Shown in pieces: positions 17,271 to 25,883 of a stretch of 55,675 bases of DNA (the first letter of the stretch is position 1; each line of letters starts with the position of its first letter). This DNA is from an uncultured Acetatifactor sp. (GTDB lineage Bacteria > Bacillota > Clostridia > Lachnospirales > Lachnospiraceae), in NCBI GenBank assembly GCA_947588705.1, contig CANPYT010000011.1:1-55675 (forward strand), given 5' to 3'. The notes under the pieces were generated by a model. The model saw only the letters and a list, made by a program, of their open reading frames with translations. It searched no databases and was not told where the DNA came from. The translations under genes were made by a program, and so were the position numbers.

Positions 17271-18107
17271 ATGAGCTACAAAGTGATTCTTGACAGCTGC
17301 GGAGAACTTCCTGAAAAGCTCAGGGGAGACAGCCGGTTTGAAATCGTTCCCTTAAGTCTGGAAGTGGGAGAATACAAAGTGGAGGATGACGAGAATTTTT
17401 GTCAGGCGGAATTTTTGAGGAAGGTGGCGGAGTACCCCAAATGTCCAAAATCATCCTGTCCGTCGCCGGAGCGCTATCGGGAGGCATACAGGACGGAGGC
17501 GGAGCGGGTGTATGTGGTGACGCTCTCCTCCCACCTGAGCGGCAGCTATAACAGCGCAGAGCTGGGGAAGAAGCTGTATGTGGAGAAATATGGCAGAAAG
17601 GACATCCATGTGATCGATTCCGAATCCGCCAGCGGCGGCGAGACCCAGCTTGCGCTGAAGATCGCGGAGCTGGAGGAGCAGGGGCTGGACTTTGGGCAGA
17701 TTGTGGAGAAGGTAGAAGCTTATCGGGATTCCGTGCACACCTATTTTGTGCTGGACAATCTGGAAACGCTGCGGAAAAACGGCCGGCTGAGCGGTGTAAA
17801 GGCGCTGGTCGCTTCCACGCTGAACATCAAGCCGGTGATGGGGTCTGTCAAAGGAGAGATCATACAGAAAAGCCAGGCCATCGGCATCAAGAAAGCGCTG
17901 GGGAAGATGGCGGATTACGCTGCCCGCGAGGTGAAGGAACCGGGGAAACGCCGGCTGATCATCACTCATTGTAATGCCCCTGAGCGGGCCAGGATGGTGC
18001 AGGAGCTGATCCTTTCCCAGGTGGGATTCCGGGAGTGTATCCTTATGGACACCAGGGGAGTCAGCAGTATGTACGCCAATGACGGCGGCGTGATCGTGAC
18101 AACGTGA
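17271..18107 (+). CDS. DegV family fatty-acid-binding protein
   Basis: A 278-residue DegV protein. The blocks DSCGELP near residue 9, LSSHLSGSYNSAE near 85, DSESASGGE near 115 and the LRKNGRLSG motif (164-172) are typical. Such proteins bind a fatty acid; the FakB members hand it to the kinase FakA for acyl-phosphate synthesis. No fakA gene is present here, so the role as FakB is not shown. GGAGGT precedes the ATG. Confidence 0.92.
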   Translation: MSYKVILDSCGELPEKLRGDSRFEIVPLSLEVGEYKVEDDENFCQAEFLRKVAEYPKCPKSSCPSPERYREAYRTEAERVYVVTLSSHLSGSYNSAELGKKLYVEKYGRKDIHVIDSESASGGETQLALKIAELEEQGLDFGQIVEKVEAYRDSVHTYFVLDNLETLRKNGRLSGVKALVASTLNIKPVMGSVKGEIIQKSQAIGIKKALGKMADYAAREVKEPGKRRLIITHCNAPERARMVQELILSQVGFRECILMDTRGVSSMYANDGGVIVTT

Positions 18108-18148
18108 GCGGGGATATTGGCGGAGCCGGTCCCATGGGGCCCGCAGGG

Positions 18149-18415
18149 TCAGCCCGGCTTCCGCAGCAGGAAAAATATGGCGGCCTGCGCCATAAAAATC
18201 CCGGGCATTCCCAGGCGGAAATACCAATGCCTGGTCTTGTGCCGGAAATGGTACATTCCCAGGGTGCAGCCAAGCGCCCCTCCGATCAGCGCCGTGAAAA
18301 ACAAAGAAGCCTCCGAGATGCGCCAGGCACCCCGGATGGCTCTTTTTTTGTCTGCTCCCATGACGGCAAAGCCGATCAGGTTGATAACGATCCAATATAT
18401 CACAGCTATGGTCAT
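18149..18415 (-). CDS. DUF1294 membrane protein
   Basis: An 88-residue membrane protein with about three helices and the DUF1294 core: VMGADKKRAI, a Trp-Arg-Ile-Ser-Glu segment, GGALGCTLGMYHFRHKT. Function unknown. It lies convergent with degV, and copy D of the MITE family is upstream of it. Confidence 0.85.
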   Translation of the reverse strand: MTIAVIYWIVINLIGFAVMGADKKRAIRGAWRISEASLFFTALIGGALGCTLGMYHFRHKTRHWYFRLGMPGIFMAQAAIFFLLRKPG

Positions 18416-18462
18416 GTCTGTAGGAAACCTTTCCTATGTTTATTTACCTGTGTTTATTTACC

Positions 18463-18624
18463 GTAACAGTTCAGCCGGTTGCCGTGTTCAGGGGAAAATC
18501 GTGCTCGCACGAATTTTACTCTGGATACGGCAACCGAGGGAACGCTTTTTTGAGCAAAAGCAGGCGCACGGCGCCGGAAAGCGCGTAAGCGCGACTTTGC
18601 GAATGGCGTGGGCTGAACTGTTAC
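18463..18624 (+). mobile_element. MITE-like element, full copy D (162 bp)
   Basis: Perfect 14-base inverted ends, GTAACAGTTCAGCC and GGCTGAACTGTTAC. Flanks are TATTTACC (18455-18462) and TATTTACT (18625-18632), 7 of 8 identical. Inside, AAAATCGTGCTCGCACGAATTTT can fold as a hairpin. No coding capacity. It fills most of the gap between DUF1294 and the end of argG. Confidence 0.85.
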
Positions 18625-18687
18625 TATTTACTGCTTATTACTTTGATGCGTATTGATGCTATTTGCCGCGGGGCATTTGCCTTGCTT

Positions 18688-18723
18688 TCGGATATTTATC
18701 CGGATATTCGTCCGGATATTTTA
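18688..18723. repeat. Three 12-bp CCGGATATTTAT units
   Basis: TCGGATATTTAT, CCGGATATTCGT and CCGGATATTTTA lie in a row, downstream of the argG stop. Confidence 0.65.
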
Positions 18724-18741
18724 CTTTGGAAGGCAGATACC

Positions 18742-19965
18742 TCAGAACAGCTTCTCGCCCTGTTCCTGCATCTTCATAGCCCGTACCTTGCAGGACAGGC
18801 CGAACAGATTGATAAAGCCCTCCGCGTCGTGGTGGTCATAGAGATCTCCCGTGGTAAAGGAGGCAATACTCTCATTGTACAGGCTGTAGGGGGAGGTGGT
18901 GCCGGCCTTGATGATGTTGCCCTTGTAGAGCTTGAACTTCACCTCGCCGGTCACGTATTTCTGGGTCTCCTCGATAAACGCCTGTTCCGCCTGACGAAGG
19001 GGGGTAAACCATTTGCCTTCGTACACAAGGCTCGCAAAGCGGCTACCCATCTCTTTCTTCATGGCGTAGGTGTCCCGATCCAGGATCAGCTCTTCCAGCT
19101 GCTGATGGGCCTCCATGAGGATGGTGCCGCCGGGGGTCTCGTACACGCCCCGGGACTTCATGCCGACCACACGGTTTTCCACGATATCGATGATGCCGAT
19201 GCCGTGCTTGCCGCCCAGCACGTTCAGGGTAGAAATGATCTCGGAAACCTTCATCTTCTTCCCGTTCACAGAGGTGGGAACGCCCTTCTCAAAGGTCATG
19301 GTCACATACTCGCCCTGGTCGGGAGCTTTCTCCGGAGTGGTGCCCAGCACCAGAAGGTGCTCATAGTTGGGTTCGTTTGCCGGATCCTCCAGCTCCAGCC
19401 CCTCGTGGCTGATGTGCCAGATATTGCGGTCGCGGCTGTAGGAGGAATCCGCGGAGAAGGGCAGGTGGATGCCGTGGGCCTGACAGTAGGCGATCTCCGA
19501 TTCCCGGGAGTCCATTTTCCATTTATCGTTCCGCCAGGCGGCGATGATCCGGATGTCGGGGGCCAGGGCCTTGATGCCCAGCTCAAAGCGGATCTGGTCG
19601 TTTCCCTTGCCGGTAGCGCCGTGGCAGATAGCGGAGGCGCCTTCCTTGCGGGCGATCTCCACCAGCTTTTTCGCGATCAAGGGGCGGGCCATGGAAGTAC
19701 CCAGCAGATATTTGTTCTCATAGACGGCGTTTGCCTGCACACAGGGAACGATGTATTCGTCGCAAAATTCGTCTATGACGTTCTCGATATAGAGCTTGGA
19801 AGCGCCGCAGGATTTTGCCCTTTCCTCCAGGCCGTCCAGCTCCTCTGCCTGTCCGCAGTCCACGCAGACACAGATCACTTCATAATCAAAATTCTCCTTC
19901 AGCCAGGGAATGATGGCGGTGGTGTCCAGGCCGCCGGAATACGCAAGGATTACCTTTTCTTTCAT
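18742..19965 (-). CDS. argG: Argininosuccinate synthase
   Basis: A 407-residue enzyme joining citrulline and aspartate with ATP, the seventh arginine step. The N-terminal PP-loop is AYSGGLDTT (residues 9-17); GATGKGNDQIRFE, SADSSYSRDRNIWH and YETPGGTIL are further family blocks. Full length. GGGAGG stands 10 bases before the ATG. It is divergent from argC across a gap with ARG boxes. argF and argH are not in the window. Confidence 0.97.
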   Translation of the reverse strand: MKEKVILAYSGGLDTTAIIPWLKENFDYEVICVCVDCGQAEELDGLEERAKSCGASKLYIENVIDEFCDEYIVPCVQANAVYENKYLLGTSMARPLIAKKLVEIARKEGASAICHGATGKGNDQIRFELGIKALAPDIRIIAAWRNDKWKMDSRESEIAYCQAHGIHLPFSADSSYSRDRNIWHISHEGLELEDPANEPNYEHLLVLGTTPEKAPDQGEYVTMTFEKGVPTSVNGKKMKVSEIISTLNVLGGKHGIGIIDIVENRVVGMKSRGVYETPGGTILMEAHQQLEELILDRDTYAMKKEMGSRFASLVYEGKWFTPLRQAEQAFIEETQKYVTGEVKFKLYKGNIIKAGTTSPYSLYNESIASFTTGDLYDHHDAEGFINLFGLSCKVRAMKMQEQGEKLF

Positions 19966-20011
19966 TGGATGTTACCTCCCTTTGATGGTATTGTTTTTAC
20001 AGTCTGAGAAC

Positions 20012-20040
20012 ACTATACAACAGAAGAAATGGAAATGCAA
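20012..20040 (-). promoter_or_regulatory. SigA promoter of argG
   Basis: On the minus strand TTGCAT (20040-20035), a 17-base spacer and TATAGT (20017-20012). The deduced leader is about 40 bases. ARG-like sequence overlaps and extends upstream of the -35. Confidence 0.7.
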
Positions 20041-20058
20041 GTGAAAAATGCAATAAAT

Positions 20059-20074
20059 ATGAATAAAAAATTCC
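20059..20074. promoter_or_regulatory. ArgR operator (ARG box) near the argG promoter
   Basis: ATGAATAAAAAATTCC resembles the Bacillus ARG box CATGAATAAAAATKCAAK. The adjacent ATGCAAGTGAAAAATGCAA (20035-20053) supplies further half sites over the argG -35. Repression by ArgR with arginine is inferred. Confidence 0.65.
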
Positions 20075-20132
20075 CTAAAATGAATGAAAACCGCAGATAT
20101 ATTCACAAATATGAATAAAATTAGAGAAATAA

Positions 20133-20149
20133 AGAATAAAAATGCAAAA
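20133..20149. promoter_or_regulatory. ArgR operator (ARG box), middle site
   Basis: AGAATAAAAATGCAAAA fits the ARG box core. About 170 bases from the argG start; it could serve argG by looping or be a remnant at the edge of the tandem repeat. Confidence 0.55.
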
Positions 20150-20152
20150 GAT

Positions 20153-20272
20153 AAAAGGTAAAGGACAAAGGATAAAAGACAAAGGACAAAAGGTAAAGGA
20201 CAAAGGATAAAAGACAAAGGACAAAAGGTAAAGGACAAAGGGCAAAATGCAAAGGACAAAGGGTAAAGGCGT
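20153..20272. repeat. 35-bp tandem repeat made of heptamers
   Basis: AAAAGGTAAAGGACAAAG starts units at 20153, 20188 and 20223, an exact 35-base period with about 3.4 units. Each unit is itself five variants of AAAGGAC. It starts at the edge of an ARG box whose AATGCAAAAG resembles the repeat, so it may have arisen from it. Confidence 0.88.
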
Positions 20273-20283
20273 CGCCCCAGGAT

Positions 20284-20311
20284 TTGACAAATCCGATGAC
20301 TGTGTTATAGT
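20284..20311 (+). promoter_or_regulatory. Possible distal SigA promoter before argC
   Basis: TTGACA (20284-20289), a 16-base spacer and TATAGT (20306-20311). The leader to argC would be about 370 bases and hold a degenerate TATAGAGAGTG-type repeat but no recognised riboswitch. Confidence 0.5.
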
Positions 20312-20324
20312 GTTTTATAGATAG

Positions 20325-20412
20325 GGTCATAGAGAGTGTCATAGAGAGTGTTATAGGTAGCATTATAGACAGTATTACAGTTGTGTTATAGATTCTGCTA
20401 TAGATCGCGTTA
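20325..20412. repeat. Degenerate 12-bp TCATAGAGAGTG repeat
   Basis: TCATAGAGAGTG occurs twice exactly, then as variants TTATAGGTAGCA, TTATAGACAGTA and others, fading towards the 3' side. Bases 20413-20540 show nothing I can name. Confidence 0.6.
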
Positions 20413-20540
20413 CAATCAGGTAACGGGGAGAATGTTCTTCTATCCTGCGTACAGCCCGGAACCAGGCGGCCGCCCCGCCGGGGGCAGGGCCGGTGCGTCA
20501 GAATAAGGTGCGTCAGAATAAAAGTCAGAATAAAAGAAAA

Positions 20541-20559
20541 GATGAATAAAAATGCAAAT
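20541..20559 (+). promoter_or_regulatory. ArgR operator (ARG box) before argC
   Basis: GATGAATAAAAATGCAAAT fits the Bacillus ARG box almost base for base. A second, inverted box-like stretch TTTTTGCATAAAAATAAAAAT follows at about 20569-20589, giving the paired arrangement ArgR hexamers use, just upstream of the argC promoter. Confidence 0.78.
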
Positions 20560-20593
20560 ATAGGGATATTTTTGCATAAAAATAAAAATCCTA

Positions 20594-20621
20594 TAGACAT
20601 TTGCCAAAAAAGTGGTATGAT
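20594..20621 (+). promoter_or_regulatory. Proximal SigA promoter of the argC operon
   Basis: TAGACA (20594-20599), a 16-base spacer and TATGAT (20616-20621). The leader is about 60 bases and the ARG boxes abut the -35. Confidence 0.6.
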
Positions 20622-20688
20622 TGGTATGTGTGCCTTGCCTGGCACAAACTTGTCATGCGCGCAGTACAGCGCAGAAATGGAGAAAAAG

Positions 20689-21747
20689 ATGATAAAGGCG
20701 GGGATTATCGGGGCAACGGGCTATGCAGGCGGAGAACTGGTGCGGCTCCTGCAGAATCACAGGGAGGCGGAGGTTGTCTGGTACGGTTCCAGAAGTTACA
20801 TAGACAAGCGCTACAGCGAAGTTTACCAGAACATGTTCCGGATCGTGGAGAATGTCTGCAGAGACGATGACCTGTCGGAGCTGGCGGATCAGGCGGACGT
20901 GATATTTACGGCCACGCCCCAGGGATTCCTGGCGGGAATCCTGACGGAGGAGATCCTGTCAAAGACGAAGGTCATCGACCTTTCTGCGGACTACCGTATC
21001 AAGGATGTGGCTGTGTACGAAAAGTGGTATGGGATCGAACACAAGTCGCCCCAGTTCATCCGGGAGGCGGTGTACGGGCTCTGCGAGATCAACAGGGGGA
21101 AGATCACGTCTGAGACCAGGCTGGTCGCCAATCCCGGCTGCTATACTACCTGTTCCATCCTGACGGCGTATCCGCTGGTGAAGGAAGGGCTGATCGACGT
21201 GGACACGCTGATCGTGGATGCAAAGTCCGGAACTTCCGGCGCCGGAAGAGGGGCCAAGGTCGCGAACCTGTTCTGCGAGGTCAATGAGAATATAAAGGCA
21301 TACGGCGTTGGAAGCCATCGCCACACGCCGGAGATTGAGGAGCAGCTGGGGTACGCGGCGGACCGCCCTGTGACTATCAGCTTTACGCCCCATCTGGTCC
21401 CCATGAACAGGGGGATCCTGGTCACGGAGTACGCTTCTCTTATAAGGAAGCCGGACGGCAGCCTGCCCTCCTATGCCGAGATCAGGGCAGCTTATGAGAA
21501 GCATTATGGGGGCGAGACTTTTGTCCGCCTGCTGGAAAAAGGTGTGTGCCCTGAGACCAGGTGGGTGGAAGGCAGCAACTATGTAGATATCGGCTTTGTC
21601 GTGGAGGAACGCACGGGCCGTATTGTCATGATGGGAGCGCTGGATAACCTGGTAAAGGGAGCGGCGGGCCAGGCGGTACAGAATATGAATCTGCTGTTTG
21701 GCCTGAGGGAGAGCGAGGGGCTGGACCTGGCGCCCTGTTTCCCCTGA
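20689..21747 (+). CDS. argC: N-acetyl-gamma-glutamyl-phosphate reductase
   Basis: A 352-residue NADPH-dependent enzyme for the third arginine step. GATGYAGGELVRLL at residues 8-21 binds the cofactor; the catalytic Cys is in NPGCYTT near residue 150; SGAGRGAK and GSHRHTPEIEE follow. GGAG stands 6 bases before the ATG used; upstream in-frame ATGs have worse sites. First gene of the argC-GNAT-argJ-argB-argD operon. Confidence 0.96.
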   Translation: MIKAGIIGATGYAGGELVRLLQNHREAEVVWYGSRSYIDKRYSEVYQNMFRIVENVCRDDDLSELADQADVIFTATPQGFLAGILTEEILSKTKVIDLSADYRIKDVAVYEKWYGIEHKSPQFIREAVYGLCEINRGKITSETRLVANPGCYTTCSILTAYPLVKEGLIDVDTLIVDAKSGTSGAGRGAKVANLFCEVNENIKAYGVGSHRHTPEIEEQLGYAADRPVTISFTPHLVPMNRGILVTEYASLIRKPDGSLPSYAEIRAAYEKHYGGETFVRLLEKGVCPETRWVEGSNYVDIGFVVEERTGRIVMMGALDNLVKGAAGQAVQNMNLLFGLRESEGLDLAPCFP

Positions 21748-21841
21748 GAAGACGGCGCCTTATCTTATTATATTTATTTATATGTTATATTTATATGGGA
21801 AAAAGCTTGGGCGGGAGCAAGGGGGCATCGAGGAAGCTGAG

Positions 21842-22303
21842 ATGAAAGAAAAGTATACGATCCGATCCATGACAGCAGAAGATTATGAGGGAGTGTACGC
21901 CCTCTGGATGACCATCCGGGGATTCGGTATGCGGAGCATTGACGATTCCCGGGAGGGGGTGGAGCGTTTTTTAAAGCGCAATCCCGGCATCAGCGTAGTG
22001 GCAGCGGCGGAGGACGGCTCCATCGTGGGGGCGATCCTCTGCGGGCACGACGGCAGGAGGGGATGCCTGTATCATGTGTGTGTCCGGGAGGACTGCCGGC
22101 GGAACGGTATTGGCAAGGCCATGGTGGTCCGCTGCATGAACGCGCTGAAGGAAGAAAAAATAAACAAGGTCAGCCTTATCGCATTTACGGTGAACGATGT
22201 GGGAAACGCGTTCTGGAACCGTATCGGCTGGACCAGGCGCGAGGATCTGAATTATTATGATTTTACGCTGAACGAGGCGAATATTACCGCATTCAACCGA
22301 TAG
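21842..22303 (+). CDS. GNAT family N-acetyltransferase in the arginine operon
   Basis: A 153-residue single-domain acetyltransferase. The acetyl-CoA loop is CRRNGIGKAM near residue 85, with VCVREDC before it and GNAFWNRIGW near the end. The position between argC and argJ suggests a link to arginine synthesis, perhaps an N-acetylglutamate synthase activity, but the sequence looks more like a general RimI-type enzyme and the substrate is not shown. GAGGA lies about 8 bases before the ATG. An A+T-rich stretch (about 21759-21797) separates it from argC. Confidence 0.8.
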   Translation: MKEKYTIRSMTAEDYEGVYALWMTIRGFGMRSIDDSREGVERFLKRNPGISVVAAAEDGSIVGAILCGHDGRRGCLYHVCVREDCRRNGIGKAMVVRCMNALKEEKINKVSLIAFTVNDVGNAFWNRIGWTRREDLNYYDFTLNEANITAFNR

Positions 22304-22341
22304 CGTTGACAGAAGGGAAAGGACAGAAAGGACGATCACCT

Positions 22342-23565
22342 ATGAAGCAGATCGAAGGAGGCGTTACCGCGCCGAAAGGATTCCAGGCAGCCGGAGCGGA
22401 GGCTGCCGTAAAATATAAAGACAGAAAGGATATGGCGCTGGTGTACAGCGAGGCGCCCTGCAGGGTGGCCGGCGTGTTTACCTCCAACCTGGTGAAGGCG
22501 GCCCCGGTCCAATGGGACAGGGAGCTGGTGGAGCATTCCGATTTTGTCCAGGCCGTGGTGGTAAATTCCGGTATCGCAAACGCCTGCACCGGGAAACAGG
22601 GGATGGACTGCTGCAGGGCGGAGGCGGAGTGCGCCGGGAAGCTGCTTGGGATCCCGGACAGGGCTGTCCTCGTGGCCTCCACCGGCGTCATCGGTATGCA
22701 GATGCCGGTGGACCGGATCACGGCCGGTATCGAAAAGCTGGCGGCGGCAAAAAGCCCTTCCCTGGAGGCGGGCCATGACGCGGCCAGGGCCATCATGACC
22801 ACGGATACCGTCCCAAAGGAGATCGCGGTGCAGGCGGAGATCGGCGGCCGCACGGTGACGATCGGCGGCATGTGCAAGGGCTCCGGCATGATCCACCCCA
22901 ATATGTGTACCATGCTGGGATTTGTCACAACGGACCTGAACATTTCAAAGGAGATGCTGCAGAAAGCCCTCAGCGCGGATGTGGTGGATTCCTTTAACAT
23001 GATCTCCGTGGACGGGGATACCAGCACAAATGACACGCTGCTCCTGCTGGCAAACGGCCTGGCCGGAAACCCGGAGATCACTGGGGAAGGGCCGGAGTAT
23101 GACGCGTTCTGCCAGGCGCTTCATTTCATTACGGTTTATCTCGCCAGAAAGATGGCGGGGGACGGAGAAGGCGCCACCGCGCTGTTTGAGTGCAAAGTGG
23201 TGGGGGCCGCGACGAAGCGGGACGCCCGCGTCCTGGCCCGGTCCGTAGTATGTTCTTCCCTGAGCAAGGCCGCTATCTTTGGGCATGACGCCAATTTTGG
23301 CCGTTTCCTCTGTGCGCTGGGATATTCGGGGGCCAGTTTCGACCCGGAGAACGTGGATCTCTATTTCCAGAGCGAGAACGGCAGGATCCATATTTACAGC
23401 GGGGGATGTGCGCTGGATTACAGCGAGGAGGAGGCAACGGCTGTCCTCTCCGCTCCCGAGGTCACTATCCTGGCGGATATGCACCAGGGCGACGCGGAGG
23501 CTGTGGCCTGGGGCTGCGACTTAAGCTATGACTATGTGAGGATCAACGCCGATTACCGAAGCTGA
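22342..23565 (+). CDS. argJ: Glutamate N-acetyltransferase / amino-acid acetyltransferase
   Basis: A 407-residue ArgJ. It recycles the acetyl group from N-acetylornithine to glutamate, and the bifunctional kind also makes N-acetylglutamate from acetyl-CoA. The precursor cuts itself before the nucleophile Thr190 in NMCTMLGF; most homologues have Ala rather than Cys at 189. [13 protein letters not shown] and [12 protein letters not shown] blocks are visible. AAAGGA precedes the ATG. Having argJ explains the lack of argE here. Confidence 0.95.
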   Translation: MKQIEGGVTAPKGFQAAGAEAAVKYKDRKDMALVYSEAPCRVAGVFTSNLVKAAPVQWDRELVEHSDFVQAVVVNSGIANACTGKQGMDCCRAEAECAGKLLGIPDRAVLVASTGVIGMQMPVDRITAGIEKLAAAKSPSLEAGHDAARAIMTTDTVPKEIAVQAEIGGRTVTIGGMCKGSGMIHPNMCTMLGFVTTDLNISKEMLQKALSADVVDSFNMISVDGDTSTNDTLLLLANGLAGNPEITGEGPEYDAFCQALHFITVYLARKMAGDGEGATALFECKVVGAATKRDARVLARSVVCSSLSKAAIFGHDANFGRFLCALGYSGASFDPENVDLYFQSENGRIHIYSGGCALDYSEEEATAVLSAPEVTILADMHQGDAEAVAWGCDLSYDYVRINADYRS

Positions 23566-23608
23566 CCCGGCAGGGAAACAGGCGTACACCGAAAGGAAAG
23601 GATTCATC

Positions 23609-24532
23609 ATGGAAAAAGATATGCAGAAGGTAATGCAGAAGGCGGAAGTCCTCATCGAGGCGCTGCCTTATATTCAGAGATTTAACCGCAAGATCATTGT
23701 TGTGAAGTACGGCGGGAGCGCCATGAGCAACGAGGAGCTCCAGAAGAACGTGATCAAGGATGTGACGCTTTTAAAGCTGGTGGGCTTTAAGCCCATCATC
23801 GTCCACGGCGGCGGCAAGGAGATCAGCCGGTGGGTGGGCAAGGTCGGCGGGGAAGCCAGGTTTGTCAACGGGCTGCGGGTCACAGACGATGAGACCATGG
23901 AGATCGCGGAGATGGTGCTGAACAAGGTGAACAAGGGCCTTGTGACCATGGTACAGGAGCTTGGCGTCCGGTCGGTGGGCATCAGCGGCAAGGACGGCGG
24001 GCTCCTGAAGGTGGAGAAAAAGTATGCCGACGGCCAGGATATCGGCTATGTGGGAGACGTAAAAGAGGTGGATCCCAAGGTGCTGTACGATCTTCTGGAG
24101 AACGATTTCCTGCCGATCGTAGCCCCCATCGGCCTGGGCAGCGACTATCACACCTACAATATCAACGCGGACGACGCGGCCTGCGCCATCGCCAAGGCGG
24201 TGGGCGCCGACAAGCTGGTATTCCTGACGGATATCGAGGGGCTTTACCGCGACATCAACGACAAGGACAGCTTTATCTCCAGGCTTACGGCCTCCGAGGC
24301 GGACAGGCTGATCGAGAGCGGCATCATCGGAGGAGGTATGCTGCCTAAGCTGAACAACTGCACCTCCGCCATCCGCAGCGGTGTCAGCCGCGTCCATATC
24401 CTGGACGGACGGGTGCCGCACTGCCTGCTGCTGGAGATCTTTACCAAGCAGGGCATCGGGACCGCCATTATTGCCGATGACGATAACCTTGCCACCGGCG
24501 CGAAGAGAGACAGCTTCTGCGAAGACCATTGA
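23609..24532 (+). CDS. argB: Acetylglutamate kinase
   Basis: A 307-residue kinase for the second arginine step. VKYGGSAM (near residue 34) and HGGGKEI are the substrate and ATP motifs. The N-terminal helix before VVKYGG (about 30 residues, with [11 protein letters not shown]) is the extension that makes hexameric, arginine-inhibited forms in other bacteria, so feedback inhibition is likely. AAAGGA precedes the ATG. Confidence 0.96.
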   Translation: MEKDMQKVMQKAEVLIEALPYIQRFNRKIIVVKYGGSAMSNEELQKNVIKDVTLLKLVGFKPIIVHGGGKEISRWVGKVGGEARFVNGLRVTDDETMEIAEMVLNKVNKGLVTMVQELGVRSVGISGKDGGLLKVEKKYADGQDIGYVGDVKEVDPKVLYDLLENDFLPIVAPIGLGSDYHTYNINADDAACAIAKAVGADKLVFLTDIEGLYRDINDKDSFISRLTASEADRLIESGIIGGGMLPKLNNCTSAIRSGVSRVHILDGRVPHCLLLEIFTKQGIGTAIIADDDNLATGAKRDSFCEDH

Positions 24533-24623
24533 GCCGGAGCCGGAAGGGGATTCTGCCGTTCCGGGGAATGGGGCGGCTTTTCAAACAATGTTTCTGCGCG
24601 GGAGCGCACAGGGGGTATCGCTT

Positions 24624-25838
24624 ATGAGTGAGACAATGAAAGCTTATATAGAGGAGGCGGAGCGCGACCTGCTTCACACCTATAACCGTTATCCGGTTGT
24701 CCTGGACAGGGGCGAGGGCGTGTATCTCTACGACACGGACGGGAAAAAGTACCTGGATTTTGTGTCCGGCATCGCCGTGTTTGCCCTTGGCTACGGGAAC
24801 AGGGAGTACAACGATGCCCTGAAGGCCCAGATCGACAAGGTGATCCACACCTCCAATTATTACTACAATGTTCCGGCTGTGGAGGCGGCCAGGAAGCTGA
24901 AAAAGGTTTCCGGCATGGACCGGGTATTTTTCACAAACTCCGGCGCGGAGGCAGTGGAGGGGGCCCTGAAGGCCGCCCGCAAATATGCGTATCGGAAGGA
25001 CGGGTCCACGGACCACGAGATCATCGCCATGAACCATTCCTTTCACGGAAGGACCTTCGGCGCGCTGTCTGTCACCGGAAATGCCAAGTACCGGGAGGCG
25101 TTTGAGCCCATGATCGGCCATGTAAGGTTTGCGGAGCTGAACGAGATCGACAGCGTCAGGGAACAGCTTACGGACAGGACCTGCGCCATCATCCTGGAGA
25201 CCGTGCAGGGCGAGGGCGGCCTGCGGCCGGCGGAGGAGGGTTTCCTCAGGTGGCTTAGGGAGATCTGTGACGAGAGGGATATCCTGCTGATCCTGGACGA
25301 GATCCAGTGCGGGATGGGAAGGACAGGTTATTATTACGCCTGGCAGAAATACGGGGTGAAGCCGGACATTATGACCACCGCCAAGGCGTTGGGCTGCGGC
25401 GTTCCGGTGGGGGCGTTCCTGATGACGGAAAAGACAGCGGGGAACTCTCTGGAGGCGGGGGACCACGGAACCACATACGGCGGAAATCCCCTGGCCTGCG
25501 CCGCAGTGGAAAAAGTGCTTGATTTATTTGAGAAGGATCATATAATAGAAAACGTGAGAAAAGTGGGGCCCTATCTGGAAAAAAGTCTGGAAGAGCTGAA
25601 GGAACGGCATCATGGCATCACAGAGCGCCGTGGGACCGGCCTAATGCAGGGGCTGGTGTTTGACAGGCCCGTCCGGGAGATCATTGACCGGGCCATGGAG
25701 AGGGGCCTGATCCTGATCAACGCGGGCCCGCAGATCATCCGTTTTGTTCCGCCCCTTGTGATCACAAAGGAAAATGTGGACGAGATGATCTCCATTCTGG
25801 ACGCCTGCCTGGAAAGCGGGGAGCCCTCGCGGGAGTGA
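24624..25838 (+). CDS. argD: Acetylornithine aminotransferase
   Basis: A 404-residue class III PLP aminotransferase for the fourth arginine step. NSGAEAVEGALKAARK, NHSFHGRTFG, ILDEIQCGMGRTG and the PLP lysine in TTAKALGCGVP are all present. The ATG at 24624 follows AGGGGGT at 8 bases; an open frame upstream overlaps argB and is ignored. Last gene of the operon. Confidence 0.95.
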   Translation: MSETMKAYIEEAERDLLHTYNRYPVVLDRGEGVYLYDTDGKKYLDFVSGIAVFALGYGNREYNDALKAQIDKVIHTSNYYYNVPAVEAARKLKKVSGMDRVFFTNSGAEAVEGALKAARKYAYRKDGSTDHEIIAMNHSFHGRTFGALSVTGNAKYREAFEPMIGHVRFAELNEIDSVREQLTDRTCAIILETVQGEGGLRPAEEGFLRWLREICDERDILLILDEIQCGMGRTGYYYAWQKYGVKPDIMTTAKALGCGVPVGAFLMTEKTAGNSLEAGDHGTTYGGNPLACAAVEKVLDLFEKDHIIENVRKVGPYLEKSLEELKERHHGITERRGTGLMQGLVFDRPVREIIDRAMERGLILINAGPQIIRFVPPLVITKENVDEMISILDACLESGEPSRE

Positions 25839-25883
25839 AAAGAGACGGGAAGATGCCGTTGCTACGGCAGGATAAGAGGAATC

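Noticed and set aside
18643..20007. Long open frame of about 450 codons on the plus strand opposite argG
   Set aside because: It lies exactly over argG, has no ribosome site, and its product is low in complexity with no recognisable family. High G+C codon use explains it.
20153..20412. Possible CRISPR or T-box structure in the argG-argC gap
   Set aside because: The repeats are adjacent without spacers, and no T-box motif (AGGGTGGNACCGCG type) or specifier stem could be found.
20636..20655. Sigma-54-like TGGCAC...TTGT before argC
   Set aside because: The spacing between the two blocks is one base too short and the second block is off consensus; a SigA site fits better.
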